DNA of 64,000 nt from Acanthochlamys bracteata (Eukaryota; Streptophyta; Magnoliopsida; Pandanales; Velloziaceae), in NCBI GenBank assembly GCA_019914995.1, contig CM034139.1:2644461-2708460 (forward strand), in the 5' to 3' direction. The notes under the pieces are model-generated. The model was not told the DNA's origin and made no database searches. It was given only the letters and a program-made list of their open reading frames with translations. The number at the start of each line of letters is the position of its first letter. Positions within the stretch are counted from its first letter, which is position 1. A program made the position numbers and the translations under genes. This document shows, piece after piece, positions 12,601 through 25,700 of this stretch.

Positions 12601-14232
12601 TTTCTATCAGCGGTCAATACAAGGTGTCGTCAATGGTAGAGAATTAGGAATTGGTGGCGTAAGAGAAGCTTCATGAGATTTGCGTTGATTAAGAACAAAT
12701 GTCATTGGTGGGTGAACTTAAATACCCATAAACTAGGATGCATTAGGACCAAATAACAGGTATGGGCAAGCCCAAATCTATCAAGTGTGGAGGAGTTTCA
12801 CATTTGTGAATAAGCTTGCTTAGCACAAACTATGTAGGTATAAACATTATTTTCATGATGAAATAGGATTTCTCTTGGAATTGAGCAAGCATGATAGACT
12901 TCAAGGTTGAAACCAAAACACTTGGGGGAGCTTAGATTGACTTGATTACAGTAATCATGATGCCTCTCTAAATAATTAGCAGTAAGTATTTACTATTATT
13001 TATGATTAAGATAATCGTAATACGTCTTATAGGTTAACCACAATCGTGATACAGAATAATAGATTAGTAATTCCTACTTCAGTTTTACTAAATAGATGCA
13101 TGAAATTTTATGAAAACAACTTCAAGATAAAAAAATGATGACAGACTACTATTGTAAAATGTGTATACAGTTGATACTGTTAACCACCAGCGTTTTTTAT
13201 GAACACATTGGAGAATAAACGGATGGACATCTTCGCACTATGGGTGAGATAGTAACCCAAAGAAGTGTATACCCAAACAATTTGAAATGAGCATATTTGG
13301 TCTTATAATCAAATATATCATTGTACGTAGCTTCCGATATGAGCTAGCTCTTATCATCAATCACCTCAATTATGTATATATCCTTTATCTAAAATCCATA
13401 AGACATCTTCGAGTAAAGGGCTCTACATATATAAAATTTAAGGACCGTGTTTGAAAGCATATCAACATACATATCACATATATTTATATTTTAAGAATAG
13501 TACACAATATGATTTTGCTTTTAATCTAAATAGTGTAATATACACTTCCATTACTTTAGCCAACAAATTTTGATGCATGCAGGATGTTAATTGGCAAACT
13601 TCCTACAAAGATAAATACCTGTGATGTTGAAAGTAAAGGATGGCCTCCACCAAGACTTAAATGCTAGAGCTATAGAAGTGCTTGAAGGGCCTACTTTTCC
13701 CTGCAAAAGGAGCAAAGCCCTCTATGTTGTAAGGACAAAGTAATTTGAGTTTCCAGATTGGCAAAGAACACTTAAATGTATAAAATTTATATCTAGATCG
13801 CAATTTGAAACATAAATGAAGACATCACATACCTTCAGCAACAAGTTTTTGTTTGCTTGCCAGGATGCAGCTACTTGAAAAGACGACATATCCACACTTT
13901 CTGATGGTTTATCTCCCTTGATGCTTCACATTAGAACCCACAAATAATCATGTTATTCCATGCGTAAGTTCTGATGATAAGGATACTTGAATGACGTCTT
14001 TTTACCTTGATTCCAATTCAAAACCAAAATCAATATAATTTGTAATTCCAACAACTCGATTTTCTTCAAAAGGATTGTTGACCTGCTCAGTTATATTAAC
14101 GAACATATAGATTAGGTTAAATATAATACTATCATGTCTCCTAACTATACCATGCAAAACAGATGATATGGAAAAGTACCACTTTTTGTACCTGCAATGA
14201 ACAGGAAATAACCAGTGAAGTAAGATTGATTC

Positions 14233-14263
<31 letters not shown>

Positions 14264-17200
14264 ACGAACAACTTGTGGGGGAAAGTAATGCTCTTATTTA
14301 TCCTACTTCATTAACAGTAGAATATACACAAATTTACAACTCATGTACTGTATCTATCTAACTGTAAAAGCAACAACATCTAAGCCTTCAAATTGATAAA
14401 CATATGATGAATTGTGGTAAATTCAAACACCTTTTGGCAGTAAATACAATACCATTTAAAAAATTTTCCATTCTACATATGTCAATACTAGAAGAACAAT
14501 ACCGTTTAGAAAATTTATCAATCTACAGTCTGGTATATTCTACTTAATCTACGCTGTATTTTTCATTCAACATATGTCAATACTAGAAGAACAAATGATG
14601 ACATAGGCTTAAAAATGCACACATTTACACCCAGTAGAAAGTAGGAAAAGCATTATTTCCTATACAAACATCATAATAACAGATTGCACTCTTTCCTTCA
14701 CTGTTGTGAGTTTATTACTCTTGAAATTAAGTTGGAAAGCTTGATTTTGAAGATCTACGACTAGTCACAGGAAGGTTGATGTTTAAAATGTTTCATACAA
14801 ACCACTGAAGTTACATTCTCATCTCATCAAAGTTCACTCCGTCAAACACCCATTAGTTATGAATTTGAAGATATCAATACATTGACGATTTTATTGCTAC
14901 CTTAATATCAAAATTGTTTTCCCTTTATTGCTTAGAGTCATAAGTTCTTTCTGATAAATGACAACAGTCTTCAAATAAGATTTCCCTTTAATTAAATTTA
15001 TTACATGATTTCTTAAGAAATGATAGTTGATCTCATAGGAAAACAAGCTAAAAGTGTAGAGTAACTAATGTTGACTTGGCCTTATTCAAGATCTACGAAA
15101 ATGAGATCGTTTTGGTGAAGTAAAATCATATGATTTCAAGTTGTCAACTTGGCCTTATTCAAGAGCAGTTCCTCAATCTTGTTCATGTTTCATATACTTC
15201 AGCATCTACTTTGAGGGATGGAATTTTCGTCCTTTTCATTTACAACCTTAATATTCAGAATATTCAATGTCAAGGTTATGATGGTGCTAGCAATATAAGT
15301 GGTGAATGGAATGGGTCACATGTAGTAGTTACTGATTCTCTTATGGTTATATGTTCATTGTATATCATATTGTCGGCAATTGGCACTATATCACGCACAT
15401 AAGGAAGCTAATCATGTGTACCAATTTTTTCAGAAATTAACTTGCATTGTTAATTTCATTGGTGCTTCCAACAAACAAATAGATCAGTTAAGAGCAATGT
15501 ATAAAGCTCAACCGAAGATTTGGCCAAGTTATAATTTTGTCAAACTTAATTATCATTTTTTGACAAAATTACAACAAGCTGTTAGAGCTTCAACTTTCCA
15601 AACATCAAAACTATATTCAAACTGTTAAAATAATATGTATGTTTATTATCATCAAACTTGCACTAGAAGCAAGAACTAGAATTCATAGAAGTTTGATCCT
15701 GAAACCTGTACCGTAGTGATAGCAACAATAACAGCCCAACCCCACATGCACATCGAATAAGAAGCAAAAAGACAATGAAGTAGTGAGTTCAAATTAATGC
15801 ATGTACTAGAATCGTACCCTTCTTTGGACAACAACATGTTGATAAAATGACGTGACAAGCTGTAAACAGAAAAACAAACTGAAGTATCAGTACTGAATAA
15901 CATTATTGAGAGAGAAGTTTAAGGATAAATAGTAATAATTCAAATAGATAATATAGAAGGGAACGCTTGGACCAACAGAGATCCAAGCATATCATAAGGG
16001 CAATAAGATCACTTACTAAACGGGTTCTAAAATGATACAGAAGTTCTCAATGATATCTCAAAAGCAAAAGTTTGATGAGAACAGACATAACATTGCCACT
16101 TCTTTCTAAGGAACTCTTTCCCTAGTGTCCTAAGCCTAAGGGCCAGTTTGGAAGGGTGTGTTATATCAACAAATACACCATATCACTAAATTACTACTAT
16201 AGTCAAATTTACCAAATTATGGGTTTGGGAGACAAGGGTGGTCTTAAATGCTCTTAAAACACTTTAGGACAATGGTCTGGAAACACTTTATGTTGGGTTT
16301 TTATTTAAGTACCATAGCCATGATTTTAGCATCTAATGCAAGCTACATGCACATCTATCTTGATTCAAAGCATTGATTTCTTCCAAATGGTTTTAAGGCC
16401 AGTACATCAAAACACCTCATGAATTTTGAAACTAAAGCCATTGTATTATCATTGACTTATCAGGGATCCCAATTCAAACCCCGTAGTATCATATCGCCAT
16501 GGAAATTTTTTACAAACTTGCCAAAAAGCCCAAAGCCTAGACAACTCTCTAAGCTCCAGCACCAATTAGGTTGCCTTGCAGCAGTGAAATATTATGTTTA
16601 AACAATTTTTGCAAATAAACTTAATTGTTAAATCTCCCACTCACTGTTGCAGCACACTGGCTAACTGCCACAAAATAAAAGTTGTTCAAAGTTAATGTTC
16701 CTTTCTTTACGATTTTATACACATGTATTGTACTTAAAAGGTTAAAAGGTGCTTAGTAAAAGAAATACACTGAAGTCAACACGTTTTAATGGTATAATAG
16801 AAATCTGGAATTACCTTGACAGAATAACAAAAGGCAACAACTGAGAATAGGAAGAAAGACTAACCTTTGAACCTCTGACAAGTTCTACAGCAAAGTTAAA
16901 TGAAGGACTTAAAGGACTGCCTGAGCCTATTCCATAACCAACAGCACAACTCCAATGTTTCAAATCCTTGTAGTCAATGCTCTGCCCACTTTCAACTTTA
17001 CCCAATGCTGAAAGAGGATGCAAAACAGATAAGCCTACTCTAAAATGTAAATCTCCTAAGAAGGTCCATAACATATGAAGCCAAAACAAGCATTACTTTG
17101 ATAAGCTGGCTTCTATTGGTCACAATGAGAGGCAGAAGATCCAAAGTAAGACCGATACGCATACAAGTGCATGCAATTGTGAAAAACAATTCATAAGGAA

Positions 17201-20200
17201 ATATTTGTATTGTATCTATAAAGGTCTTTGATTGACTTCTGGGTATGAGAACCCTCAAATTATGTTTGTAACTTTATTTATGTTGCTCTTAATGCCATAA
17301 TTGCAGTCTTCCCATTCATTCAAGATATGAAAAAAACACAAAAACAAAAAACACAGCTAACCATGGTCATCCTTTTGCTTGTTTAGTACACCAAGAATAC
17401 CAATATCCTTTTTGACTATGCTTTTTATATCACTTTATAGCTCTTTCACCAATAACAGGTTTAAAGTAAAGTACAATAAAATTTATATTTCTAATCAAAC
17501 CCAAATGAGGCATACACTCGTTGGTACGTATTTATGCTGCTGAGAACTTGTCCAAGCATAGACAAAATCACTGAATATCTAAAACAAAATGTATTAAAAG
17601 AGACATACAAAGGTGTTACTTACAAGTTGGTCTATACTGAAATCCAGCGGTTAACCTCCCCACCCTGCCAACTAGCCAAGCAGAAACTGGATTCTCTCCT
17701 GATACTTACCACGAAGCACATAACAAGAGAAAACATTTCAATGAACGGTTTCCTATACTATTTGATGACTACAAAGAAAGACAAGTTGCAAGAATTTAAA
17801 GCAAACAATTAACAGCAACGAATATTTGTATCTATCACTACTAAGGAAATACTATGACAAAGGTAAATACTACTCGAAACCAGATTCTGACAGACAATGC
17901 ACTATCAACAGCAGCATCCAGCAGATAAATTGAAAATTTTAACCATCATTAACTCTTGACATGAGAGTATGTCCGCATAAGGGAGATCTTCTGGAATTTA
18001 AAGCAATTAAAGAGTATTCAGCACTATTATCAGCTTCAATAAATTGAAATTTCCATAACAGTATGGCAACACTACCAATATGTGGAGTTCTAAACATACA
18101 CAGAGAAGTAACAATCAGATTTTGTGTTGATCTGAGACATAAACCACTCAGTTTGTGTTGACATGTGGTTTGGAACATCCACAGCTAAGTTTTACACATG
18201 TTTTCGCTGTAAAGGAGTACACTAACCCTAAATTTATTTTCACATGTTACATTAAACTCATCAGCATACACAAATCCACAATTAGAAAAGCTGCTTTTTA
18301 CTAATTGATTGAATTGTGAAATTTATTGAGCCTCATTTGCAATTTTAAGATGTGATGAAACAGTGTATAAACATCACCAACAGACTCCGTTGTCATCACA
18401 ATAATATAAAGACATTCAACTAATATGTTGTACTAGAACAAACCATATGTATTCTCTATGAGAATGCAGTGGAAGAAAATAAGATCAACGGCATCTCTAA
18501 AAATTAGCTATCCAACAAACATTATTTCACAAAAGAAAATGCTAGACAACTAAATACGTAGTTAGATGTCAGTAAGTTTCCACATACAAGGAAAAGGCAC
18601 AAAAGAAGTTCCGACAGACAGCGTTTCTGATCCATATCTAAAGCCCATGACACCATAGTCTTCTCGATTAATCCTGAATAACATGTTAAGATTGAGAATG
18701 AGTTAAGAATCAACAGAAAAGACAATTCCAAGATATCTTAGGACTATTCGGTTGCTAAACTAAAAGGTTATACCAAAGTATTTGAGATTGAAAGAATTGT
18801 GTTTGCCACTAGTTAGTAAGGCTATATGGTAAGCATGCAAAGCCAACCATCAAAATTAGAAGTAAAGACTCCAGCAATAAATCGTGTGACTCCTCTATCT
18901 AATTCAAATTTCCACATAAGAACAATACTTTTAAGATCTATATTAAATATATGAAAACTTTACACATTACTGATATACTTCAGAAAATACGACTCTCACA
19001 GAATACTAATTTATTTTGGGTATCAGCATTGTTTGAAAATGTATTATGAATTAAAAACCATAAACAATGTAAAACACGTTGGTTAACAATATTCCAGAAT
19101 GCCTGCATGCATTTACACATGTATTTCTTAGGGTCTTTAAGTTTAACTTTGCGATAAACAAGTTGCAGATATATAGCAGGCATATGTAAGAGATAGTATA
19201 CCATGATATCTTTGTGAATATAAATCGAAATGGGGAATCTGGTATACAACAAAAGGAACATAACCCCACCTAGGCATCTGGAAAAACATTAGCTTCCTAG
19301 ACTACAGAGTAAACTATGCTAAGAACTAGATACACTACAAAATTATTCTACCTAGAAAAGACAAACTAGTGCGAAAAGAAATTGGAAAAGCAATACCCCG
19401 AATACAACCAGCACACAAACAGAAATCAGACAAACAGGAAACATATCATTCTGTCTCTTCCTTATGTATCTAGAAGCTACAAGTACAATTATTACTTTCT
19501 GATTATGGACCGTTCACAAGATACAATATGGAAAAGTGTCTGCAGCAAGTCAGCAAGTACTTGTACAAGTGAAAATTCCAGCCATGAATCCGAAACTTGT
19601 AAGTTGCAAACTAAAGGCAATATGTAATGTGACAGAGTGCATGGTTTAAATGTTCAATGTGCACTATAATGTTACAAATAACAGGAATAGAGGTAGATTA
19701 CCTCTCTGGCATAAGAAGTGGAAATGTACCAAAAGCACCCATTCCATACTTTGGATAGTAGGCACACGATCTTATGCGTAACATCCTAACAAGCAACATC
19801 GCCAAAATGACAAAAGTCAGTAATAGAAATAAGCAAAGTGACTTTAACTGAATACGAAACAATCTCCCTCATTAAACATTGGACGCTCACTGTTTGCTAT
19901 TAGACACAAAGAGGTCCATAAAGGTGTGGGGATCATCCAAGTTCCTGAGACAATAAGATTTGGTCAACAAAAATGCACGTGTTACACTTGTATTAGTGAA
20001 GAGTACAATATTAATAAACTATCACTCAACTAAAAGTGCACAACCTCTGCCAACGGAATAATGCATTGCCTAAAATACCCTTCCCGGGATTAAGAGGGCC
20101 AGATACCTGAACTTGTTAAGGATATTTCATGTTTACAGAGGCCCGAATCCTTGCACTCAAAAACGTCAAATATAGTGAACAAACAGATAAGAAGATCTAT

Positions 20201-21068
20201 GGATATAATGCTAATGCTGCTTTTATGATTGATGCAGTCGAATATAGTAGAACAAACAGACATGAAAATCTATGGATCTGTAACTTACTCTCCTTAACAA
20301 ATTTTTAAATATACATACAACACCAGTGTACTAAAAATTTTACTGGACTAAAAAGGGGATGTCCTAGTCCTCCTGGAACAGAGACACATAGTTGCAGACT
20401 TGCAGATGATCTGGAATAGCAGAAAGCTCAAAGCAGAGAACAAGCATATCAAATTTAAAAAACCACTTCTACTAACAGGCAGGATTTCACGAAAATGGAA
20501 GCTATCGCATGCAGAATTTCACAGAAATGGAAGCTATCTGTTCAAGCAAAAACTAACGTCGTCACATTGATAGCTAACACATCCTAATGCTAAACAGAGC
20601 ATAAGAAGTTAAAGGGAATTTACCATATGTAAAAGAGCAGTCATAATAAACTAACAAAGCAAGCTATAGCCAGAACATAAACACACATGCACTTGGAAAT
20701 ACAAAGTCCATTTTCACTTTGCATATTAATATGAAAACAGAAGATCAGATTAATTGTGGAAGGTAGCCATATTGAAGCCGCATAACTATACCAACAAATA
20801 AAGTAACTTTAATAAGTATGCAAAATATCCAAGTGACTATGCACCATCTTCTACTAAACTAATTCATGTAATACAAAATTGTGAAAATCCATTCAAAGAG
20901 CCAACGCAAAATTTATCCGGATACTGTTGCAATCAAATCTACATGGGGATCATCAATCGGCTTTAGCATAATTCTTGTGCTATACTTTCCTGCTTGCTCA
21001 AAGTATTCATTGAAAAGGCAGCGCAGGGCCATCTTTCCAAATAGCATGTCATAGGCAGGTTCCAACAT
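9611..21068 (-). CDS. Uncharacterised plant protein, 397 aa, beta-barrel-like
   Basis: I do not recognise a named function. Thirteen exons hold one frame: 20925-21068, 20045-20106, 19891-19944, 19702-19785, 18588-18673, 17624-17704, 16865-17007, 15818-15859, 14006-14082, 13833-13923, 13619-13700, 9879-9951, 9611-9785 (1194 bp). The protein starts MLEPAYDMLFGKMALRCLF and ends KELRPLDKIF. It lacks a signal peptide, a long hydrophobic helix and low-complexity sequence. The middle is rich in Gly, aromatic residues and alternating patterns (YYPKYGMGAFGTFPLLMPER, GYGIGSGSPLSPSFNFAVEL, GITNYIDFGFELE), as in organelle outer-membrane beta-barrels; this is inference. The conserved-looking tail includes RADPNYVMLTPNKEHLAEG. 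The ATG at 21068 lies one base after a good acceptor, so an untranslated or short coding upstream exon is possible and the true start is uncertain. Exon 6 (17624) uses the acceptor ending at 17705; the AG 5 bp further in would create a stop. Confidence 0.8.
10415..10526. repeat. 56-bp tandem duplication
   Basis: Two abutting 56-bp copies (10415-10470 and 10471-10526) beginning TCTGCTTTTCAAATCAAGC differ at three positions. They lie in the 3.7-kb intron before the penultimate exon's partner in the 13-exon gene. Confidence 0.9.
11090..11615 (+). pseudogene. Frameshifted Ser-rich gene fragment in an intron
   Basis: An exon-like, GC-richer block lies antisense within the 9952-13618 intron. One frame, from the ATG at 11150, reads MAVFYSRNLHQPSPTSSSSS and then LSSLFQSHQQQ. 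Near 11250 the plausible protein passes into another frame reading DELFYKDQLLPLHLSPRISM followed by a Ser/Thr-rich run. The D-E-L-F-x-x-x-x-L-L-P-L-x-L-x-P-R pattern is reminiscent of plant-specific Ser-rich regulatory proteins (membrane-associated kinase regulator or DUF1645 type), recalled by pattern only. Stops follow in all frames by about 11615. I read it as a captured or retroposed gene fragment that has lost its frame. Confidence 0.4.
11640..11813. mobile_element. Repeat unit with perfect 15-bp inverted repeat
   Basis: The arms TAGGATCGCGATCTT (11657-11671) and AAGATCGCGATCCTA (11687-11701) are perfect reverse complements around a 15-bp spacer, and each arm contains its own palindrome GATCGCGATC. 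The stretch continues with further GATCG motifs and ends in TTTAACAACCATG, resembling the ends of small non-autonomous DNA transposons. No target-site duplication was identified. Confidence 0.45.
14233..14264. repeat. (AT)n microsatellite
   Basis: A TA/AT dinucleotide run interrupted once by a G lies in an intron of the 13-exon gene, just upstream (minus strand) of exon 9. Confidence 0.85.
15098..15134. repeat. Dispersed repeat shared with 11733-11769
   Basis: These 37 bp beginning AAAATGAGATCGTTTTGG match 11733-11769 with three differences. The copy lies immediately before the hAT relic at 15134 and the other copy lies in the inverted-repeat element, so both may derive from one transposon family. 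Confidence 0.6.
15134..15560 (+). mobile_element. hAT transposase relic (TTF-type/DUF4371 group)
   Basis: Antisense in the intron 14083-15817 of the 13-exon gene. The frame reads EQFLNLVHVSYTSASTLRD, then IQCQGYDGASNISGEWNG, and after a frame change HKEANHVYQFFQKLTCIVNF followed by IGASNKQIDQLR. These correspond in order to the VERFL..VHV, RGQGYDGASNM.GE.NG and VHQFF..L..IVN..GAS segments of plant TTF-type zinc finger/hAT-dimerisation transposases. Stops, frameshifts and loss of both ends show it is dead. The segment between the last two motifs, which normally carries YYVHCFAHRLQL, is degraded. Confidence 0.8.
20479..20538. repeat. 32-bp-period direct repeat
   Basis: GCAGGATTTCACGAAAATGG and the following 8 bp (20479-20506) recur at 20511-20538 with two or three differences, inside the first mapped intron of the 13-exon gene. 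Confidence 0.75.
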
Positions 21069-23900
21069 CCTAAGAATCAGACATGAGACCAAAGTAAAGG
21101 CATTAAACAACTTAAGAAGCAAATACCAAATGAAACTAAAAGGTCTGAACATAAAGATTATAAAATATCTGTCTCCCATAGAGAGGATCAATAAGATCTT
21201 GAGCCTACTCTAGAAATGTTGTAAATTCAAACTTTATATAATTTAATATTAGATCAAATACCAATTTAATTGTTTAACTTTTTCAAAAGTGCCAATTTGG
21301 TCCCTCATGTGAAGCAAAACGCAAATTTAATTCCTTAACTTTTAAGAAAGTGCCAATTGATCCTTAACCGGTGATGAAAGGATCCTTGGCACTTTATTAA
21401 AAGCTAAGGGAACAAATTGGCACTTAAAATTATTAAAGTTAAAGGACAATCAATCTTGTCAGCTTTTACGACATAGATAAATTGATCTTTTTGATGTATA
21501 TAGATGATTAGTTCTTAATAAGCTATAGTTTTTCAATAAGCTTTTCAATTTAATTATTTGCCTATGAACCGAAATAAACATAACCCTAATTTACCCAAAC
21601 TAAAACCATTTGAATCAATGCAACACCCTTAACTCAATCTACAGCTCCCAATTCATACTTAGCCAATTGAACCACAATCACAACTATCCAAGTTCACCGA
21701 GAAAAACAATTACGAAAATATTAGATAGGATAGGAGTATGTAGGACTTCGATAATTACAATTATAATTATTAATTAATCTCTATTAAACTACAATTTAGC
21801 AATAGGAACTATATACTTAAACTCTTAGTTAAAAGAATTAGAGTTAAAGAAGAGGCCGGTGTTCTTAAATGCTTCTTTTCCTTGCTCTCTCTCTCTCTCT
21901 CTCTCTCTCTCTATGTATTTTGTCCTCACTTGTAGCAGTTGGATGATAATATTCCATATTCTTTTAATATTGTTTATAAATTTGAAAGGTATCTCCCATT
22001 AACCTCTAAGACTATTCTTATCCTTTGGTGATATTATTTTGTCACTAATTTTTTTACTATTATCATAATGTTTATGTTTTGTTTGCTTGCTTTTTAAAGG
22101 TACCAAACCCTAGTTTTCTTGCTTAACATGATCTGCTTCATCTCTGTTTTTAGAAAGAAACCGAGGAATTAGTCAATAATGATAGCAATATAATAATGAT
22201 GATTTTATTGGCGATAATAAGAAAATAATTTTTATAAAAAACTAATTATGAATATTTAAAAAATTTTCTAATATTCTTTCAATTCTTTAACTATTAAAAT
22301 ATGTAAGCATATGGAACATAACACGATTGTAACGAATTATGCGAGGATCAAATTAATGACAATTAAGATGACCTAAGAGGGGTAGGATAATAAGAGAAAA
22401 AGTATCATTGGAATTATACAAATGGGTAAGTTAATTTGAAGGGATTAAATGTTAGAAGCTCTAAAACTAGATATTGACAAGGGCAAATAAAGAGTGAAAT
22501 GGGCAGCATGACCCATATTTTAATTTCGACCCTATGCTTCCATTTCGGCCCTTTGCAGACTTTCATTTCGGGTCAATTTAAAATAACCCCATATTTTAAT
22601 GAAAAAGTGGTCAAATTTAGAGCTGCCTAAGTCTGATCCGGAATTTTATTCAATCACCTCTCTCTTCCTACTCACTCACCATAACTTTCAACACCATTGT
22701 ACCAACACCTATCCAGACCTGTAGTTCTTGTACTTCACTTGCGTTTAACTCTAAAAATTTCTTACTCTCTTGCGCTAGTGGGGAAAAATCTCACAAACCA
22801 TGAGATGCCTAAAAGGTATTAGTATCATGTATGATGTCTTATTACTGTCATCTAGTTCATCTACTGGATTCAAAAAAGTTCGCGTTTTTGTTTGTTGATT
22901 TGATATGTTCACTCTCTGTTGGTTTTGTTTCATTACAGATTGCAACTTTTTATTTTATCAATTATGTTATTTTATTCTGAATGATTGCAAATATTCTATG
23001 TACTTTTATGCAACTCAAAGTTTCTAGAATTTGAGGAATTTGAAAACTTGTTTGGTATTGACTTTGATTTCATATGTTTATTTTGTTTGGTGTACTTAAT
23101 CTATAGATGTTCAAGATCAAATGCTAATTTAGGTTAGTATTGCACAAAGTGGAGTCCTTAAAAATCAACTTCACATCATAGCGTCTTACGGTAGCTTGGT
23201 TCCTTGTTCCAAGTATATGATGTATAAGCTATTTTCATCGTACAGCCCAATTTACTAATCTTGTTGGCATACATAAACATGTGATCAACTCACTGTAAAA
23301 GTCTAAAGATGTTACAGATCTCAATTTGAGTTTGTTTTTCTCAATGCCTGTTCTAAATACCATGATCCAATATTCTATGTACTTACTCCTCTTCATTATG
23401 CTACTGTATATGGATGTTGTCATGCTAAAATTGTTCTAGTTACTATATGCAAGGTACTTGTTTATTATCGCACTATCATGTTTCCTACTTCATCAATTTA
23501 AGTTCATGATTTTAATCTTGGGCATGTTTCATGCTTTTTTTACAACTAATAATCTTTAAAAGTACCTTCCTGGAATATTTACTTTCTATATTTCACAAAC
23601 ATATAGGATACTTATCTTCTTAGCACATAATCTTTAAAAGGTTAAAACTTGTGATATGTGAGTAGAGTGATGCATATTGATGGTTTATTAGCTAGCTAAT
23701 TGCAAACTTGTTTTTGGATAGCCAATTGCCTGTTGTTATTTTTTTCTTTCTATAAAAAGTATCCATAAGTTATCAAATCAGTGAATATTGAGAGAGATCG
23801 AAATGAGAAGTTAATAAAGGGCAGGGAATGCATACACGTAAACATCCATCCATTATTTACGATCGTCTTGTTAACGTTCTGAAGACATAGAAACTATTAG
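21069..23900. other. Upstream flank of the 13-exon gene
   Basis: No coding region is supported. This stretch must contain the promoter, and probably the remaining 5' untranslated exon, of the minus-strand 13-exon gene. A short pyrimidine repeat occurs at 21895. At 22500-22640 a run rich in CCCAT and TTTCGGG-like words may be a transposon end, but I could not pair it. Confidence 0.45.
21895..21912. repeat. (CT)n microsatellite
   Basis: An uninterrupted CT run (GA on the minus strand) lies about 830 bp upstream of the mapped start of the 13-exon gene. GA/CT repeats are common in plant 5' untranslated regions and core promoters, so it could mark the transcription start region. Confidence 0.85.
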
Positions 23901-23929
23901 CAACTATTCTAATAGCACGTTCGTGGCAA

Positions 23930-25700
23930 ACGATAAAACTCAAACAACACATCTTAAGGGCTGCCTTGCTAATGCTTGTATTAAAGCACAAGAAGATTTA
24001 CAAATATTAATGTGTCAAACTTGTAGGCAGCTCGAAAAGTTCACTTTTGATCTTGCTGTCTCTTGAAAAGCCCTTACGAAGTTTTTTGTTAATTTAGAAA
24101 TGCTGCTATTTAAACTTATTGAGTAGGAGAGATATATTAAGTTTGTTCCTTCTCTTTGCACTGAATTCAATATGTTTAATATGGCAATCACAAAAAATGA
24201 TTATCTTGCTCTTTATGAAGAGTTGAGAGCATTCTTATATTGAATGGTAGTGTTAGTTTCACCATAGAGTATAGACTTTGAATCAAAAGTCACATTACAT
24301 GACTTCACATTATGCAATCAATGATTTTGCATTGAGTAAAAAGATCATCAATTTCAAGAGGATAGCTTATTATTGTTACTTAGGTATTACATTAGCAGAT
24401 GTCATTACTAAGTGTTATTTGAGCCGGATGTTGATCATAAAACTTGCAATCACAATTGATAATTGTATCACTAACAACGTCACTGTAAGAAGGTTGAAGG
24501 AACAATTGAACGAAAGTTTAGCTTTCAGGTGGCTACTATTTTCATCTAGAATTGTGCAAATTTTGAACATCATCGCGCAAGCTGGAATTATCCATAATGT
24601 TAAAAAATCATATGCAATTTGATTGGTTATTCATGGCTTCTCCGTCTAGATGGCACCCATTTAATAAGATTTCTTAGTAGATTCAACGCAACTAAAAGGG
24701 GCTTTCTTTGGATGTTCAAATCTATTGAAACTCGACTAACCATATGGTTTATGGTGCTGTGAAGTACAAAGATGTTTTTCTCACAAGTTTTCAAAGCAAC
24801 AATATTTTGACACCTCCAACGAGTGAGGAATGAGAAAAGGCCAAGTTAATAAAGAAAATTATTTGACATGAACGTATTTTTCAGGCACAAAGTCTTCCAC
24901 ATCTAATTTATTTAAAAGAAGGTGTAGAGGATCAGAGAAACCTTGAGATTCGGAAAGAATAATAAAGATAGAGTATTAGAGAAATGCCTAAAGAAATGAA
25001 CAAAAACTTTATCAAGTATTGGAGTGAGTGTTAAAAAGCTATTTGCCATAACATCAGCTTTTTATCTGTGAATAGAGATGAAGTTTGTGCAGTACTGCTT
25101 CGTGAAACATATGGCTCAGAAGAGGGTGACAGAAAAACTAACGAAGTTGGTTGCCTTCATGCTAACATTTATGGCGAATATATTTCTAGCTCCTAGACTA
25201 TGACGTCCACTTTTGACAGCTTATTCTTTCTAAGATTTATGACAAATATGTGTCTACCTCCTAGGCTAAGATGTCCATGCCTAATAACTCATAAAAAATC
25301 GGTTCAAAAGAGTAGAACTCCAAATATACTACTAATTTAGACAAAACAAAGTTAGCAATGGGCTTTCCCCAATCTAGAGCACAAACCACAAATAACAGGT
25401 CTAAGAAATCAAAACTGTATAATTAACTGGAGGTAGAAATATCCGTAAATTGGGAAGATGATTCATTAGATATTTTGGAGAGGTAGAAGTGCAATAGAAA
25501 CATGTTTCCTAACTTACCGATATTAGCGCGAGACATTATGGCTATTCTAGCTTGTGCTGTGCCCTTGGAATTAGCATTTAGTATATGAACTTATATTCCT
25601 GGTCAATATGTAGCTCCATGAGTCCAACATCCGTGAAAGCTCTTATTTGTACATAGTTTGGCTTAAAGAATCCAGAGATAAGAGTTGATTACAACATGTG
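23930..25700 (+). mobile_element. hAT transposase relic, RICESLEEPER-like
   Basis: Ordered fragments of a BED-finger hAT transposase on the plus strand: TTHLKGCL-like finger remnant near 23950; the frame 24278-24622 with MTSHYAINDFALSKKIINFK, then KLAITIDNCITNNVTVRRLK; IYWNSTNHMVYGAVKYKDVF near 24720-24780 (one stop in place of Trp), matching TRWNST.LML..A.KY; then SLDILE near 25470 and MFPNLPILARDIMAIL near 25505-25550, with VKALICT near 25640 from the C-terminal dimerisation domain. Many stops and frame changes make it inactive. Termini could not be set. Confidence 0.75.

Noticed and set aside
16430-16520. Second B-box-like word (ATTCAAACCCCG) in an intron
   Set aside because: An isolated short motif with no A box and no tRNA fold.
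24278-24622. 114-residue open frame considered as a stand-alone gene
   Set aside because: Its content matches one segment of a hAT transposase, and neighbouring frames carry the following segments, so it is part of the relic.
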